A stretch of 64,000 nucleotides of DNA from Brucella rhizosphaerae (GTDB lineage: Bacteria > Pseudomonadota > Alphaproteobacteria > Rhizobiales > Rhizobiaceae): the NCBI RefSeq assembly GCF_002252475.1, contig NZ_NNRK01000034.1:558001-622000 (forward strand), read 5' to 3'. Of the stretch, positions 62,734 to 64,000 are shown piece after piece (within the stretch, counting starts at the first letter, position 1; each line of letters opens with the position of its first letter). The position numbers and the translations under genes are program-made. The notes under the pieces were generated by a model. It was not told the origin of the DNA. It saw only the letters and a program-made list of their open reading frames with translations, and did not search any database.

Positions 62734-64000
62734 TCAGACCCCAATCGGCATATGTTCGGCGCTGCGTTCCACCTTGCGTGGCGCAACGATTTCCTTCCAC
62801 TGCGACAATGCTTTGTTCACAGCACCATTTGGTTCGCGTTCAACAAAACGACCGTCGCCCGGCTGCGCTGTTACGTGCCCCTTGTCGAAGGCAAGGCGAC
62901 CGCGAGAGAACGTCTTGATCGGCAGACCTTTCAGCTCAAACCCTTCAAAGACATTGTAATCAATGGAGGAGTGCTGTGTCTTGGCCGAAACCTTCTTCGT
63001 CGCTTCCGGGTCCCAGATGATGAGATCGGCATCAGCTCCCGGCAGGATGGCACCTTTCTGTGGGTAGATGTTGAGAATCTTCGCAATATTGGTGGAGGTG
63101 ACGGCCACAAATTCATTGGGCGTCAGACGACCGGTGCGAACGCCACGTGTCCACAGCACTGGAAGCCGTTCTTCGAGCCCGCCTGTACCATTTGGGATCT
63201 TGGTGAAGTTGCCGATGCCATGGCGCTTCTGTTCAGAAGTGAAGGCACAATGGTCAGTCGCCACGCATTGCAGACTGCCAGCAGCTAACCCAGCCCACAG
63301 GCTGTCCTGATTGAGCTTGTCGCGGAAGGGCGGCGACATCACACGGCGGGCGGCATAGTCCCAGTCGCGATTGTGATATTCGCTTTCATCGAGCGTCAGA
63401 TGCTGGATTAGCGGTTCACCAAAGACACGCATTCCCTTCTGACGCGCACGGCGGATGGCTTCATGGCTCTGCTCGCAGGATACATGCACCACATAAAGCG
63501 GCACGCCAGCCTGATCTGCAATCATGATCGCGCGATTGGTGGCTTCGCCTTCCACTTCCGGTGGGCGCGAATAGGCATGTGCTTCCGGTCCGTCATTGCC
63601 AGCGGCGAGAAGCTTTGCCTGCAACTGTGCAACGATATCGCCATTCTCAGCGTGGACGAGCGGCATGGCGCCAAGCTCAGCGCAGCGCTGGAACGATGCG
63701 AACATCTCGTCATCATTGACCATCAAGGCGCCCTTATAGGCCATGAAGTGCTTGAAGGTGTTGATGCCGCGCTTCACAACTTCCGGCATTTCATTGAAGG
63801 CGCGTTCGCTCCAGCCGGTGATTGCCATGTGGAATGAATAGTCAGTGCGTGCTTTGCCAGCTTTCTGGAACCACTCCTGCAAAGCGTCGAGCAGATTGCC
63901 TTCTGGTCCGGGCAGCACAAAATCGACGACCATCGTCGTGCCGCCAGCAAGGGCCGCTGCGGTGCCGGTGTCGAAATCGTCGGATGAATAGGTCCCCATG
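62734..64000 (-). CDS. Dihydropyrimidinase/hydantoinase, N-terminus outside window
   Basis: The last 421 or so residues of a cyclic amidohydrolase (family length about 485). The frame is open at the window edge, and the visible part begins GTYSSDDFDTGTAAALAGGTT, which is internal in the family, so the HxH metal ligands lie outside. Visible catalytic parts are YVVHVSCEQSHEAI and the metal aspartate in CVATDHCAF. It opens the ring of dihydrouracil and dihydrothymine in the reductive pyrimidine pathway. Coupling to an ABC importer supports pyrimidine use as a nitrogen source. Confidence 0.93.
   Translation of the reverse strand, partial: MGTYSSDDFDTGTAAALAGGTTMVVDFVLPGPEGNLLDALQEWFQKAGKARTDYSFHMAITGWSERAFNEMPEVVKRGINTFKHFMAYKGALMVNDDEMFASFQRCAELGAMPLVHAENGDIVAQLQAKLLAAGNDGPEAHAYSRPPEVEGEATNRAIMIADQAGVPLYVVHVSCEQSHEAIRRARQKGMRVFGEPLIQHLTLDESEYHNRDWDYAARRVMSPPFRDKLNQDSLWAGLAAGSLQCVATDHCAFTSEQKRHGIGNFTKIPNGTGGLEERLPVLWTRGVRTGRLTPNEFVAVTSTNIAKILNIYPQKGAILPGADADLIIWDPEATKKVSAKTQHSSIDYNVFEGFELKGLPIKTFSRGRLAFDKGHVTAQPGDGRFVEREPNGAVNKALSQWKEIVAPRKVERSAEHMPIGV

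Noticed and set aside
1-64000. CRISPR arrays, insertion sequences, prophage or toxin-antitoxin genes
   Set aside because: No regularly spaced repeats, transposase motifs, phage structural genes or paired toxin-antitoxin frames were found on either strand.

Overview
The window is about 64 kb of ordinary chromosomal DNA from an alphaproteobacterium of the order Rhizobiales. It most likely comes from a Brucella/Ochrobactrum species. The clues are the housekeeping order murA - DUF2948 - hisD - UPF0262 - phosphatase - infA - maf - yacG - tRNA-Phe, an alpha-subunit-type sarcosine oxidase operon, and short bipartite intergenic palindromes typical of Rhizobiales. I see no phage, insertion sequence, CRISPR array or plasmid backbone. 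The genus is inferred from gene content and was not tested by any search.

Layout. 1-4.1 kb: an alcohol/acetaldehyde oxidation unit, with the tail of an AcoR-like regulator that has no visible AAA+ domain, an AldB-type aldehyde dehydrogenase, a zinc alcohol dehydrogenase and a DUF779 protein. 4.2-7.1 kb: a LacI regulator and an ABC exporter. 7.4-13.6 kb (minus strand): a TPP-riboswitch-controlled operon thiD-thiO-thiS-thiG-thiE-thiY-tenA-thiX, which combines thiazole synthesis with pyrimidine salvage and lacks both thiC and the transporter ATPase. 13.8-21.6 kb: a PAS-GGDEF-EAL protein, a copper P-type ATPase with a CueR-type operator, PQQ glucose dehydrogenase, and CueR itself. 21.8-24 kb: glutamate dehydrogenase and an HD hydrolase. 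24.2-29.3 kb: the sarcosine oxidase operon soxBDAG.

29.4-44.2 kb is the most distinctive region. It is a sugar/sugar-acid catabolic locus whose enzymes fit the non-phosphorylating L-fucose route: lactonase, L-fuconate dehydratase, 2-keto-3-deoxy-L-fuconate dehydrogenase, diketo-acid hydrolase and mutarotase. It also has a complete ABC importer and an IclR regulator. Embedded in it are genes that route does not need: a family III CoA-transferase coupled to a solute-binding protein without a signal peptide, a MaoC-like hydratase, a second enolase-superfamily dehydratase and a Gfo/Idh oxidoreductase. Similar TGTGAA/TTCACA inverted repeats lie upstream of both arms.

44.2-54.2 kb holds housekeeping genes on the minus strand (yacG, maf, infA, a phosphatase, UPF0262, hisD, DUF2948, murA), three tRNAs (Phe, Thr, Arg), a frameshifted GGDEF pseudogene and a sensor histidine kinase. 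54.6-58.9 kb is an RND efflux pair. 59-64 kb is an ABC importer of the NMT1/THI5 type downstream of a dihydropyrimidinase that runs off the window end, which suggests pyrimidine uptake and reductive degradation.

Several start codons were moved from the longest open frame, because the extensions code for intergenic repeats or lack a ribosome binding site. At least seven copies of one palindromic repeat lie between genes, and one of them appears to have inserted into the loop of the murA terminator.
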